Program-made: the position numbers and the translations under genes
Shown here: positions 37,741 through 49,330 of the stretch, in pieces
Layout of the letters: each line of letters begins with the position of its first letter
Position numbering within the stretch: position 1 is the first letter of the stretch
Assembly: GCA_951799445.1 (NCBI GenBank)
Contig: OX637295.1
Span: forward strand, 10,850,001-10,914,000
Direction: 5' to 3'
Origin: Pseudisothecium myosuroides
Lineage: Eukaryota > Streptophyta > Bryopsida > Hypnales > Lembophyllaceae
Length of the DNA: 64,000 bases
Notes under the pieces: model-generated
Told to the model about the DNA's origin: nothing
Database searches by the model: none
What the model saw: the letters and a program-made list of their open reading frames with translations, nothing else

Positions 37741-37939
37741 CAAGATACACTTTAGAATGTAAATATTTGAACGCAACCCTAAATTTTTTAGTTTAGGATT
37801 TAAGTTTTCTTAACGCAACTTACAAGATTAATAAAATTAGAAACCCTTACATAACCTAAAATTTTGGATGTAATTATTTTTAATGCGACCTAAGGATGTA
37901 GGGCTTATTAGTGCAACCTTGGGATTTTAGATTTACGTG

Positions 37940-38410
37940 TATTTATAATTAACGTGACCTATAGATTTATGTATTCAGTGTAATTGTTTACTAAAGCAAC
38001 TTAGAGGTTCAAGGTTTAGGTTCAATTAAATACGACCTACAAGTTTAAGGTACAACAACTTAGAGGTTCAAGGTTTAGGTTCAATTAAATACGACCTACA
38101 AGTTTAAGGTATAGCAACTTAGAGGTTTTTAGGGTTTAGAGTTTAAGTTCAATTAAATGCAACCTACAAGTTTGAGGTAAAGCAACTTAGAGGTTTAGGG
38201 TTTAGGTTCAATTAAATGCGACCTACAAGTTTAAGGTAAAGCAACTTAGAGGTTTAGGATTTAGGTTCAATTAAATGCGACATAGAAGTTTAGGGTTTAG
38301 GGTTAGGGTTTAGTGTTTTGGGTCAAATAAATGCGACCTACAAGTTTAGGATTTAGGGTTAGGGTTTAGTGTTTAGGGTCAATTAAATGCGACCTATAAG
38401 TTTAAAGCTT
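37940..38410. repeat. ~60-bp tandem repeat with telomere-like TTTAGGG
   Basis: Units contain GCGACCTACAAGTTTAAGGT and GGTTTAGGTTCAATTAAATG. Within them TTTAGGG and GGTTTAG runs occur, most clearly at 38,288-38,325 and 38,345-38,375. It is an internal array, not a chromosome end. Confidence 0.85.
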
Positions 38411-39216
38411 AGGGTGTAATCATTATTAGGCCCCCATTCAGCCAGTCACCTCCACCAAAGATGTTACATCATCAACAATAAAACAACTGGTGATCAGACG
38501 TTCAAGGTCCCAATCGACCGGTAACTGCAGGTTTGCCGGTTCAGGCTTAAGGGTTTGGGAGTTGACTGGTGACCACCAGTCACTCACCATCCCTAACTGG
38601 TGGTCACCGGTCATCGTCTTCTTCGTGCAGGAGTGCCCTTGAGTGTAGTTCTCTGTTGGCATTTTGGTAGTTGCTTCCTGCGCTTTGGGAGCTCATGTGT
38701 GAGAGTTTTGTAACGCTGCATGCAGATCGTGGCGAGCGGATCGTGGCGAAGGATTAGTGTGCATTTGCTTCTGCAAGTCTAGAGTGCGGTTTACGGTACT
38801 TGTTTGTTTCGATGTTCGCTGAGTACGGGTGAGAGTGTTGGTCGAGAGGTTCCGTTGGGTTTAGGTTCGTCTTGTCCGTGTTGGTGGGACAGGTATAGTA
38901 CAGTCTTTTGTGTTTGTTCCTTCACTATTAGCATTCGGTGATTGTGTCGATGGCAATGGCTTAGTAGGCGCCTTCTTTGTGAGATCCCTCGTTGCCGAAT
39001 TCTGTCTAATGCGCGAGAATTGTGGGAGCGAGTGAGAGGGAGGCCACGACCTGTTATAATAATGCTGTTTACTTGGATAAATCGTTGGACAATCGAGTAA
39101 GAGGGAGGTCTTGTCTTCTCTAGGGTTTAGGAATGATAGTGTGTGAGGACACGAGGAAGTCTGCGGATTGATTGGGAGTACATTTTCCACGGGAAAGGGG
39201 ATCACAAATCGTGCAA
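38411..39216 (+). other. Upstream region of the SET-domain gene
   Basis: Includes inverted motifs GGTGACCACCAGT / ACTGGTGGTCACC at 38,563-38,610, then a GC-richer stretch likely to hold the promoter and 5' untranslated region. No clear TATA box was found. The long minus-strand frame over 38,861-39,595 is a shadow of this gene. Confidence 0.45.
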
Positions 39217-40099
39217 ATGGAGCAGTCCGTTGGAGGACGTTCAAGCAGCACTTTGAGTGGAAAGAAGACACGACCGCTTGATTGTGGCGACCCGGAGGAG
39301 GAGAGAACGAAGTCCAAAGATTGTGGAGGAAGGAAGAAACGTTTGGCGCCAAAGAGAAGGCAGACGCAGAAGCCCCTGTTCCAAAAGATTGAGGACGTAG
39401 ACGCTGAGATTGCCAGGTTGAAGCGACCACCGTGCACCTTGACACGCCAGGAATTCCAGGAGCACTATCCAAAGCTTGCGAGCGAGGGAGAGAACCCGCA
39501 TCGATTTTGGAAAGGCCGAGTGCCTGTTGCTGCGCTGCACGACCTTTTTGGAGAACCTTACGGAGAAGGTGGACGCCAAGGCTACGCTTGGGCAACGTGC
39601 GAGAACGACAAAGTTGTGAAGAGGATTCAATACCTCCATCCTATTCTGTATCAGCATACTGTGAGTGAGATCCCTCCTTATCTGAAGGTACATTTTGCTG
39701 AGGGTATTGCTGTTGAGTTTCGTGAGGGAAAAGGGAAGGTAGATTGGTGCGCCTTCGGGGCTGACACCAATAAGCGGCAAGTGAATCGGTACAATCAATC
39801 TATCCAAAAGTTACGTGCGTTGAGGAAGACGCTTGAAGGGGGTAAGCCACTCGAAGTTCGTGGTAGAGAGTGGCGGAAAATTAAGGTGGAACCAGGAGAG
39901 GGTGAAGATAGTCAAACGTTAGTTGCATTGGTAAAGAGGAGAGAAATTCAAGGCATTAGAATGGGGGAAGATGGGAGGACGAAGTCCAGGCTCGGGGAAA
40001 CAGGGGATTTAGGTGGCGCTTTTGAGTCTGGTATGGGTTCGGGGGTTTGTATTGACGTTGATGCAGAGAAATCTCACAAAGGTGGATGTTGGACTGAAG
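39217..40099 (+). CDS. Exon 1: basic N-terminal region, family not recognised
   Basis: Starts at the first ATG of a frame open since 39,172. Residues ~30-60 are rich in Lys/Arg (KKRLAPKRR), a likely nuclear signal. The middle (~85-200) looks like a folded domain, with HRFWKGRVPVAALHDLFGEP, YAWATCENDK and a KVDWCAF motif. The end is charged. The donor is GAAG|GTACAC at 40,100. I do not recognise the domain. Confidence 0.55.
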
Positions 40100-40466
40100 G
40101 TACACCTTCACTTCTCAATAATTTTCGTTGTTCCAATCCATGCTTGGTAAAATACCATCTTCTTGTCTTTAAAAATGTGTCTGAATGTGTCTCCTTGCAG
40201 GCTTGCTTCTACCGATCTAGCTAACAGTCCGCCTCCAGATTTGGTTCACGATCTGGCTCACCATAATTTGTCACCCTTGCCATCTTGCTTCTACAGATTT
40301 CGCTTACAGATTTCGCTTACGATGTTGCTCATTTTTTTTTCATATCTGAATTACTGAATTTTTGCAATGTTCACTGAGATTGCGTTTTGCGTTTAGGCAT
40401 CTGTCTAATATTGGATTTGCAAAGTCAGTTTGAATGTCTTCACAATTTGTACCTCCATTTGTACAG

Positions 40467-41258
40467 ATTCAGTCAAGGAGAGGGCCCAGGAGATACAAGA
40501 GTTCATAGTGGTGCTGTCGTTGGAGATGAAGGCGGACACAGTGCTTGAGAAGGCGACCTTTAAAATAAGGGATCAGTGTAAATTGAAGGTGGAGCAGTCG
40601 GAGTGTCTCTTGGCAAGCTATGAAAACCAAAAGGTGGAGAAGGGTTTGAAGATCGATGCCATGGTGCGTGAGGGAATTGATGTGGACCGGGAAAAAATCA
40701 AAATGGAGGTCATTTTGGAGCAATTGGATGATGAGCAGTCAAGGCTGCTGGCCTTTAAGACAGAGCTAGAATTGGCTGAACTGGTGGTTGCTAATTTGGC
40801 GCACGGAATTGAGGCCCACCGCTTACAATTTGAAGCATTGAAGACCGAGTTGGCACACATACGGAAGGGAAAAAAGTTGGGGACCTTCTGGCCACGACCC
40901 ATAGTGTACTCAGAGGATAAGGGTGCTGAAATTATAGAGGGTATAGAGGGTAGTGGGTCATTGAAGGTTTCCACTTATTCTTTGTGTCAATTTCCATTTC
41001 CAAACTATGACATTATTGTATCATGTTGTAGGCATTTATATCACCCATTTTGTGCATCGGCTGTATTTGTTCATGGAGGTCCATGTATTGCTAAGGGATG
41101 TCAGATTTTATCACACCCAGAGTGGTATAGGAGTTTTGGTTGGAGTGAGCCAAGCACTCAGATGCTTCAGGAGGCCTTGATGTTGGGATGTGCAGAGGAG
41201 CAAAAGAAAATCCTCCAATTGAGGATGTAGGAGGCAAAAGGAGCTTGTCCAAATGTTG
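40467..41258 (+). CDS. Exon 2: coiled coil followed by a RING-like Cys/His cluster
   Basis: The acceptor is TTTGTACAG. About 120 residues of Glu/Lys/Leu-rich helix (predicted coiled coil) are followed by CCRHLYHPFCASAVF...CIAKGC and HPEWYRSFGW. The C-x-H-x(3)-H-x(2)-C and later paired cysteines look like half of a RING or other zinc-binding fold. A TAG at 41,228 interrupts the frame 28 bases before a strong donor, GTTG|GTAAGT. Confidence 0.55.
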
Positions 41259-42062
41259 GTAAGTATTCAAATCTAGAGTCTATTTGTTCATGTTAATGTT
41301 TGACTACCTACATGTATGGTTCCATATTTCAAAACAAGTTGCATTGTCCACAGTTGTTCTTTAGTCATTTTGTTCGCTGGGTTCATGTCTAGTACGGTAG
41401 TAATGTGTACGCTGGGTGAAATGTGTATCCAACATACTTTTAAACTTCTAGAAATGCTCCATACAGAGAATAGACGAACACTTAGTATTTCTTTGTATTT
41501 TACTTTGCTACTTCAGAAGTACTGATAGTATACAGTGTCAGATTTCGTGGACGTATTTGGTACAGAGAGAGCTACACATACACTCTAGGTGGACCACTTG
41601 AAATTTAGTTGTGTGTTACTTTGCTACCTCAGAAGTACTCATAATATACATCGTCAGAATTTTGGCTTGTTTAGTACAGCGAATGTCCTTAGAAAGTATT
41701 CTACTCCAAGTGTAGGAAGTATATATGGGGGAATTAGAATACTTGTTATTCATGTTCACTAATTCTTGGGTACTTTCCTCATATACTCCACGTGTATCTT
41801 GTACTCTGCTTACAACCACTTAGAATTTGTACGCATTACATACTCTCAGGTACGAGTTTTATTTCGGTAGTTCACTTATTTTATGTACTTTTGGTATTAT
41901 TCATCAGTGCTAGAAATACAATTGTGCACTTTATCTTGTACTTATGTCTGTATTGATTGAGAAGTATGCACACATCGTACTTCTTTCAGTACTATAAGTA
42001 CTTCCTTTGTGTATCATTAAGTACATAGCTAAACAATTTCTGTGGAGATGTTTGGATTTCAG
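41259..42062 (+). promoter_or_regulatory. GTAC-motif cluster (intron 2)
   Basis: By-eye count: 16 GTAC tetranucleotides in 41,390-42,025, often as AAGTACTT, CGTACTT or GGTACA. That is several-fold more than base composition predicts. Similar clusters mark the other non-coding parts of the element. They are candidate transposase-binding or regulatory sites. Confidence 0.5.
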
Positions 42063-43222
42063 GTTCGTCACCCCAGAAGTTTCCTAACCCTTCATCAACT
42101 TATTTTCCAGCCAATTTCACTGAGGGTGACGCCAGTCAAGCAGTGAGACCACTAAATGTTTGTGGCGTGGGAGGACTGGCAATCTCTGAGATTGAAGGAT
42201 CAGAGCCTTTGGAAGGCAGAGGAGAAGTCATGATTTCCAAGGGAGGTGTTCCGAGTCAGAGAAGAAATATCCCTAAACCACGAAGGCCAGACGAGGTTTC
42301 ATATGAATGTTTACAAGAAGTTGGGGTATGAGGGAAGGGCCAAGAGCCAGAGCTGGGGAGTGCAGACAAGACATCAAGTGGTGATGAGCCTGCTGCCATG
42401 ATTAAAGCTGTGAAGAATTTGCCAGAGAGCTCGGGAACGTCTCTCTCAAGTTCCGAAGAAGCTACTTTTGGACGTCAAAAGCATGGAGATGCAAAAGATT
42501 GTGCAGGTTTCGATGAGGAGGATGCGGTAGAACAGATTGCTGACGACACTACTGGATTACCTATCCAGCAGACCTTAGCACCAAGGGTGGCAAGTCCAGA
42601 AATTTTGTTACAGCCAATGGCAGCTCCAGCGATCCTCTCAAAGGAGATTGTTAACATTCGTGTTCAAAAAATGGTTGAAGCAGAACCTGTGCAGCGGAGC
42701 CCTACAGCGGTGGACAAGTTTCGGGTCCACTGTAGGGAAAGGAAAGAGGCACCTGATCCACTACCTTTGATTGCAGAGCAGGTTCATGGTTCAGATTGTT
42801 TGGAGGGACGTGGCGCTAGCACAGATGGTGGAGGGACTACGCCACAGAAGGGAGTACAGGAGGTCAAAGACTTGAAGGAGGTGGAAGATGTGGTCATGGG
42901 GGAAAGCGAGAAGATGACTGAGAAGATGGGCCATTCAAAAAAGCGCAAAAAGAGCCCTGAACTTCAAAAGGAAGATGAAGAGTTTCCCACCTCACCGGAG
43001 AACTTGTACAATGCCGAGGCCACCACTCTCACTGCCCTTACTGACATGGTGACAGTGAAGGGTAATGAGACCAGCGGTGAGGCTGTTGGTGAAGATGGTA
43101 TGGAGTCCACACCTATAGTTGGTGACGAGGAGAGGGAAGGGACCAATTGTCCATCAAAGTTGCCATTTCCACCAAGTAGAGTGACGACAAGGTCGCAGGA
43201 GAAGCTTCAAGCAACTGCCTAG
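42063..43222 (+). CDS. Exon 3: acidic, low-complexity linker
   Basis: The acceptor is GGATTTCAG. About 385 residues rich in Glu, Ser, Pro and Gly, with a basic KKRKK patch. It shows no domain. There is a TGA at 42,329-42,331, and a TAG forms the last codon before a GTAAAG donor at 43,223. A run of seven AAG triplets follows in the intron. Confidence 0.5.
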
Positions 43223-43534
43223 GTAAAGAAGAAGAAGAAGAAGAAGCGGGGCACCTAACTACCTAGTCATAACGTATAGTACAATATAGTTACAGTTGTG
43301 TACCTTGCCTCTTGCAACGAGGGGCTGTTGAAACTAAATCAGGGGGTATTTATGCTCTCTCATATTTATTGTCATTTATATCTTTGTGGTGGGTTGTTTT
43401 GTATTTGTCATGCATGTGGATGTAAATTTGTAGATCATTGTTTTAGTTACAAACTAATTTAGTGGTTTGTAGGTATTTGTTTTGTGCTCTTCAAGCTCAC
43501 GGGGTTCTTTTTTTGGATTTGTAAACCATACCAG

Positions 43535-44579
43535 GGTGTCCCTTGGTTTGACCCTCGAGATTTGTCAAGGGGGATGGAGGCTGTCCCTATTCCAGTTTGT
43601 GATCCACAGATTTTTATGATACCATTTTGGTATATGCCCCACAGCAAGGTTCATGGGAAGGCCTCTTTGAATTTCAGCCTTTTCTCACCAAAGATTGGTT
43701 GATGTTGTGATTGTGGAACTAATGATTGCTTAATGGGGCGTGGTACTTGTGACTGTGGAAGGGCATCAGGTGGACAGATAGCCTATGAGGAGGGTGGCAT
43801 ACTGAAGGACTGTATCCTTCGTCAAAGTGTCCACAACTCCATGGGTAATAAGAAGAAAATTAAATCCTTTTTTTCAAGTGTTTGGATGGGGGGCCATGCC
43901 TTGCATGGGAAACGACTGTCACGGCCATTTATTAGAGAGTGTAGTGTGAGGTGTAGATGCCACAATAAATGTGGTAATCGCATTGTTCAACAGGGGATGA
44001 AGTATGGAGTAGAGGTTTTTCATACTGCCAATACTGGATGGGGGGTCAAGGCAAGTAGGCCAATTCCAAAAGGTGCCTTTGTGTTTGAGATGGCTGGAGA
44101 GATTCTAACAAATGCGGAGATGATTATTAGAAATCTTGTAGCCCCAAATGGTCCCTCCTTTGCATTGCAATTGGACGCTGACTGGGCCACTGAAACCAAG
44201 CTTGATGACAACAGACTGCTCTGCTTGGATTCATCTTTGTTTGGAAACGTGGCACGATTTCTAAATCACAGGTTTGTAACTGACATCTGGCACGCATTTG
44301 GATCTTTGTTCTATCAATTTGTAGCATTCATTGTTGACTAATGGGTTGGGAGTTGGATGCAGGTGTGAGGATGCTAGCCTGATCGACATTCCAGTGCAGA
44401 TTGACGAATGGGACAAGAGTATATACCATGTTGTTTTCTTTACAAAGAGGAACATCTTACTTCATGACGAGTTAACCTGGGACTACAGTTATGACTTCAA
44501 ATATGTAGACCCTGACTTGCCATCTTTTGCTTGCAAGTGTGGGAGTCGCTTTTGTAGGGATACTGCTTCTCTTGCATAA
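43535..44579 (+). CDS. Exons 4-5: SUVR4-like pre-SET, SET and post-SET domains
   Basis: The first residues (DPRDLSRGMEAVPIPV) are the start of the SUVR-type pre-SET region. A TGA (43,700) lies one codon before its CCDCG...C cluster. Then come further pre-SET cysteines (RECSVRCRCHNKCGNR), the cofactor-binding GWG at ~44,037, GEILTNAEM, and GNVARFLNHRCEDAS at the end of exon 4 (intron 44,272-44,362). Exon 5 has the catalytic ELTWDY and the post-SET CKCGSRFCRD. All cofactor and zinc positions I can check are present; the usual Asn of the NHRCEDAN motif is Ser. Known family members methylate histone H3 lysine 9 in chromatin, often at transposons. Activity here is inference, and the TGA argues against it. 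Confidence 0.85.
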
Positions 44580-46475
44580 GTTTCTGTGGAGTGGGCTTCA
44601 AGGGTAGGATGAAGTTGAAATTAGATCAAAGAGTAGTACCTAGAACAATGCATGGCAGAATGTAAGATAGTATCCATGATAGTGATGACACAAGGGAGGT
44701 GCAATGTGAAAGTAGACCCTAAACTGCATGCTCTTACTTCAGAAGAAAATATCTATTGTTTAATCCAAACAGTACTTAGAGTTTTCTAAATACTCTGTGC
44801 TTGACAATTGCAGTATTTACAGTATTTTTAAATACTTGTATTTGAAAGACATCTTTGCAAACATCAATGAAAATTAGATTTTTGTCAAATAGAAGTTTAA
44901 GGCTCTTTCTGAATTACGACGGATCAATCAAGGTATTGCTCACAGAATACTGCAGACTGCACTACTATGTTTTAGAACGACTGTCTTGAGAGTACTCAAA
45001 GTACTACAAGTATTCAACGTGTTTATGTGTGTACTAAGAGTCCCTGTAAGAAGGTACAGAACCTTCAGTATTATTTGTAAGTCACAGAGGCAATTAACGT
45101 AAATGGTGCTCTAAATTTGTAGACCCAATTGTGGAATTACCTGCGTATTATTGTTTAGTGTAACCTTTCAAATTCCCCTAAACGGTTGGTCTCCCCAATT
45201 TTACACTTCAAGATTTTGTTAAAATTTTATTTTTGAAGTGTAGGTGTCCAAAAGCATCAAGTTTTTGTGAACTTGGCTAATTTTTATTGAAGAGAAATAT
45301 TTTTAATAAGTGTAATTTGATACTTGTAGAATCTCTACTAGTAAATAAAACTTGTACAAGTAAATTGAATATGTAGAACGTAGACGTTTCAATATCCCAT
45401 AATAATTGGGTTGTCTAATTCTTATACTAAACAACCAATTTTTATTGAAGAGAAATACTTTTAATAAGATGAATTTGGTACTTGTAGAATCTCTCCTTAA
45501 AAATGAAACTTGTACAAGTAAATTGAATATGTAGAACATAGACATTTCAATATCCCATAACAATTGGGATTTCAAGCAAAATCTAATATAAGTGAACCTA
45601 TCAACCTAAACACCAATAGGAGATGACTACCATAAATGATTGAAATAGACATTTCCTCTGTTGTTCTTCTAGGTTTTGTACTTCATAGAATTTTTAACTT
45701 TCAAAATTATTTTTGTTAATATGACTTCTAAGTGAATGTATCTTGGTTGTGATCTGTAAATATCCCATAACAATTGGGATATCTAATACTCGCTAATATA
45801 AGAAGAGCTCCGAGGGATGATCAAACAACTTGGAACCACAACGGAAGTGGCTATCACAAATCATTGTAATGGAGATTTGTGGTATTCCTTTCCGCTGGGG
45901 TTCTAAGTTTTGCACTTCATAGTCATAGTAGTCATTTTCTTTAAACTTCTATTTTGGTGATTGCCTTCTTTTAGATTCGTAAAATATTTCACATAGTATC
46001 TCTATAAACTACAACTTCAAAGTTTGTGCATTCATTTTTCCTCCACGGTTGCATGATGATTCAAACCTTCAAACCTTTTTGGAAGGAATTGTATTACAAT
46101 TACCACAATAAGGTGGTATTTTGTTTGCAGAGGAAAGGCAAATTTCGAGTTGATTATCTATAAATCTGATGGCAGCAACTAAAACTCTGAATCGTCACTG
46201 AAGTTTGAATACACAAGAGAAGGGACTTTGAATATAATACACACCACAAAGCATGCCCATAAAATTAAAACATAAATAGCACTTGCAACATAGTGTATAC
46301 TTGACACCAAAAATACTTGTAATATCAAAAGACACTTATAGTACATTCATGAACACTCTATGTTTGGCATTAAAAGTACATATAGTATCAAAAAATACTA
46401 AAAGTACATTTGTGAATACTATGTTTGACATTAAAAGTATTGTTAGTATCAACAAACACTAATAGTACTCCTAAA
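44580..46475. other. Intergenic region between the two convergent genes
   Basis: Holds 3' flanks of both genes. GTAC motifs cluster at 44,770-45,060 and again at 46,300-46,475. Nothing coding. Confidence 0.6.
45281..45575. repeat. Tandem duplication, ~156-bp unit
   Basis: The block beginning TTTTTATTGAAGAGAAATA at 45,281 recurs at 45,437 with small changes. A partial third piece (ATCCCATAACAATTGGGAT) lies near 45,755. Confidence 0.8.
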
Positions 46476-48203
46476 CTACTGGTCATGGAATGCCCACCAA
46501 TCACGCAAAGCATCTTCACAAACTCTCACACTTTTGCTAGACATTTTATACACTGGAGAGCCCTTGGCCCTGTGAGAAGCAAGAACCATTGGAAATTTGC
46601 AGGCCCTGACTAAATGTGCATCGACATGCGCATCTATAGCTTTATCGCAAAATAAGAAGGTTTTATCTCCACGCTCGTGCTTCTTGAAGTATTTGGCCTT
46701 TATAACCTCATCCCTAGCAACAAAGACACCCCCCCATGGACAGTCTAGGGGCTCCTCCAATTCGAACTTGGATCTTGTGCACTGCAAAATGTAGTAATCC
46801 ACGCCATCTTGATTATCCTCTTTGATAGGTATCATGAAATTATCGCCCACCTCCACCAACTCTCCTAAATCCAATGACACACCATCATGGACCCAGTTAG
46901 CCTCATCGTCCATTTCCTCCATCTGTGCAGCAACTGAAGCAGTGCTCTCTGGAACCATTCTGTGGATGTCCCAGCCCTGCACATGAGAGGAATTCAAGCA
47001 ATTAGCCCAGTCACCATCAATGCATGGTATACAAAAACAAGACAAAGTACGTGTCCTCAGGAAAGTAGGGTCGGTTTCAGAGAAGCCCATAATGGAGTAG
47101 AGTGATTTTGATCCAGGCAAAGTGCTGCATCGGATGCTCCTGTCACTATGGGCAACTTCTGTCTCTCCAATGTTCCAAAATACACGAGAGAGTGGAGGGG
47201 CCGCATTTTGCTTCGTTTGCTTGTAGGAACTTGGAACCCGCTCGGTGTACTTCTCTTGAAGGAAGTCAACAACTTGTGTAGCATTTGCCAACTGCCTCAG
47301 AGGATTCTGTATCTGCTCCGCACGCAGAGCCCTCTTCACTATTGCACCTGCACCATCCCACTCTCCTTTGCCATGAGCACTCTCAAAAAAACTCCATCGC
47401 ATCTTGCATCCCTTGGTGAGCATGGGATATCTGGCCACAAAATACATGGTTGTTGCGCATTTGAACTGAGCGCTACAACCATCACTGTACACCCAATGTT
47501 CCTCTGGAGTGAATCCAGAGTCCTCCAACCAATCCCAATGCAAGAGCAAGCAATGTTGGACATAAGCAGAATCATGAACTTGTCATTAGAAATATAAAAG
47601 TGAGTTTGCTTCATAATAGTTTCACCTTCCTTCCACATGGTAATATGGACAAGGATGGTTATGGACGTGCTAAAATAATACAAACTCTGCACTTCATTTT
47701 GAATAGCAAAGCTATAATTTTCAGCAAAATCAATGTGAGACACGAGTACTCCTTCCGGGACATTCTTCATCATCAGTTGGCATTGTTCATCCTGCCACCT
47801 TGCTTTGACGTTGTGGGTGATGAATGTGCACACTGTTTTCTCCATGTGGGATAGGAATTCTTGCACAGGGGTATCCCTGAAAGCCTCCCTCAGCCGCTTC
47901 TTGGGCTTCCCAGTCCTCTTGTCAATGCCCACCTTATAGTATTCAAAACACTTCCACTTCATAGTAAAGGAGCCACATAACTCCAGAGGGCAAAGGGGAA
48001 ATAAATGAAAGCCACAATCTGGACACTCCCCCATGAGGCACTGAAGCTTGTGCCACACATCTAGTTCTCCTTTAGGACACACACAGGACTCCCACATCAC
48101 TGTAATGTGCTTATAAATCACCTCATGTGCATGGCAAACCCCTTGAACCTCACCCTTACAAACCTGACAATCACATGTGCATGTGATTGTTGAATGCAAT
48201 CCC
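46476..48203 (-). CDS. Exon 4: Cys-rich region and D-D-(E/D) catalytic-like domain
   Basis: After the acceptor, CTCDCQVC and CPDCGFHLFPLC form a zinc-binding region. Then come HIDFAENYS (47,730; first acidic residue), the frameshift at about 47,580, YSDGCSAQFK (47,483; second acidic residue), and FFESAHGKGEWDG (47,390-47,350; Glu, His or Asp as the third). The order of these motifs fits an RNase H-fold DDE-type nuclease. The C-terminal part (SLDLGELVEVGDNF onward) resembles a BAH-type module. It ends at the stop 46,476-46,478. Confidence 0.7.
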
Positions 48204-48569
48204 CTCAGTTTATATCTGAGATGGTGTGGACGCTAGATTACCCACCCTTGGTAGTAAAGCGAACACCGACCAGGTTCTATGCCTTTATCCATATTTTTAA
48301 TATATGGGGGTGTTGTGAGCGCAGTCCACTGTGCCTTCCAAGCAATGGATCTTTTTTGCTAACGTTTCCTAAGGGTCGTGGATGGCAGCGAATAATTAGT
48401 AATGCATGTAGTAACTCACAAGTTAACTGCGATGTTCAGAGTGATGGTGAAATCTTGACTCCCTAACTATCTATCCTATGTCGAGGGTCGACTGGGTAGT
48501 TGGCGTCATTTCTAACGTCCCTAACTACGTAAAAAGGGGAACCCCTATGTTCCTTCCATGAACCCTTAA

Positions 48570-49330
48570 GACTATCTTGGGTTTCTAAGACTCCACCTAG
48601 AAGTTCTACTTTTAAAAGCTACCCCTAAAGTTCCAACTTCTTAATGTAACTCTAGATTTTACTTCTTCAGCTTGGTTCTAGGTATAAACTACCGACTTCT
48701 ATTCTATGTTTTGACTTTTGACTCTAGGTTTTTACTTCTAAATCAACTCCTAACTTCCAAGTTTTAACCTTCTAGGGTAATTCTAAGTTTCACTTTTAAT
48801 TCTATATTCTCATTTCTAAACTACTCTAGGATTTACCCTCTAAAGTTAACTCTAACTTTTCACTTTTTTACTGTAGATTTTTACTCCTAATTTAACTCTA
48901 GGTTTTTGACTTTTAACTCTAAATTTTTACTTCTAAAATTAATCCCCAATTTTAACCTCCGAATTTAACTCTACATTCTCACTTTGACTCTAGATTTTTC
49001 TACTTCCAACTAACTCTAAAATTTTACTTCTACCTCTAAGTTTTAACTTCTACTTTTAGCTTTTCACTCTAACCTTTTATTCCCCTATTGACTTTAAAAT
49101 TTAACCTTTAAATTCAATCTAAACTTTTGACTTTTGACTTTTGACTCCTACTTCCAAATTTAATCCTATCGTTTTAATCCTAGATTAACTCTAAATGTTA
49201 CCCTCCTAAATTTAATTCCAACTTTTAACTCTAGGGTTTTTAAACCGTTATTTGATCTTTAATTTTAATCCTAAATCCTCCTTCTAATCTAATCCTAATT
49301 TCCGTCCATTGTTCCTTGTGGATCAAATTT
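48570..49330. repeat. Degenerate ~20-bp repeats, TTAACTCTA type
   Basis: Irregular repetition of AACTCTAGGTTTTTACTTCTAA-like units (given in part), pyrimidine-rich and without coding sense. Confidence 0.7.

Larger units (their letters stand above)
39217..44579 (+). pseudogene. Five-exon gene: novel N-terminus + Zn-finger-like region + SUVR-type SET methyltransferase
   Basis: Proposed exons are 39,217-40,099; 40,467-41,258; 42,063-43,222; 43,535-44,271; 44,363-44,579. Every junction is GT-AG and phase-consistent, and the exons total 3,789 bases, exactly 1,263 codons. The product would have an unknown N-terminal region (1-294), a coiled coil and Cys/His cluster (to ~558), an acidic linker (to 945), then pre-SET, SET and post-SET. 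Four in-frame stops break it: TAG 41,228, TGA 42,329, TAG 43,220 and TGA 43,700. Frame-true junctions downstream of each stop argue that these are mutations, not normal ends. It could instead be two adjacent genes, with SET as a separate one. Only a transcript can settle this. Confidence 0.65.

Noticed and set aside
38288..38375. Telomeric repeats as a chromosome end
   Set aside because: The TTTAGGG runs are short, mixed with a 60-bp unit and flanked by unique transposon sequence on both sides.
38861..39807. Long minus-strand open frames (up to 244 codons)
   Set aside because: They overlap exon 1 of the plus-strand SET gene, have no domain, and look like shadows of its GC-richer coding sequence.
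43700..43702. Selenocysteine or genetic-code change at TGA
   Set aside because: Both TAG and TGA occur in frame in several mobile genes, no supporting hairpin was seen, and land plants lack selenocysteine insertion.
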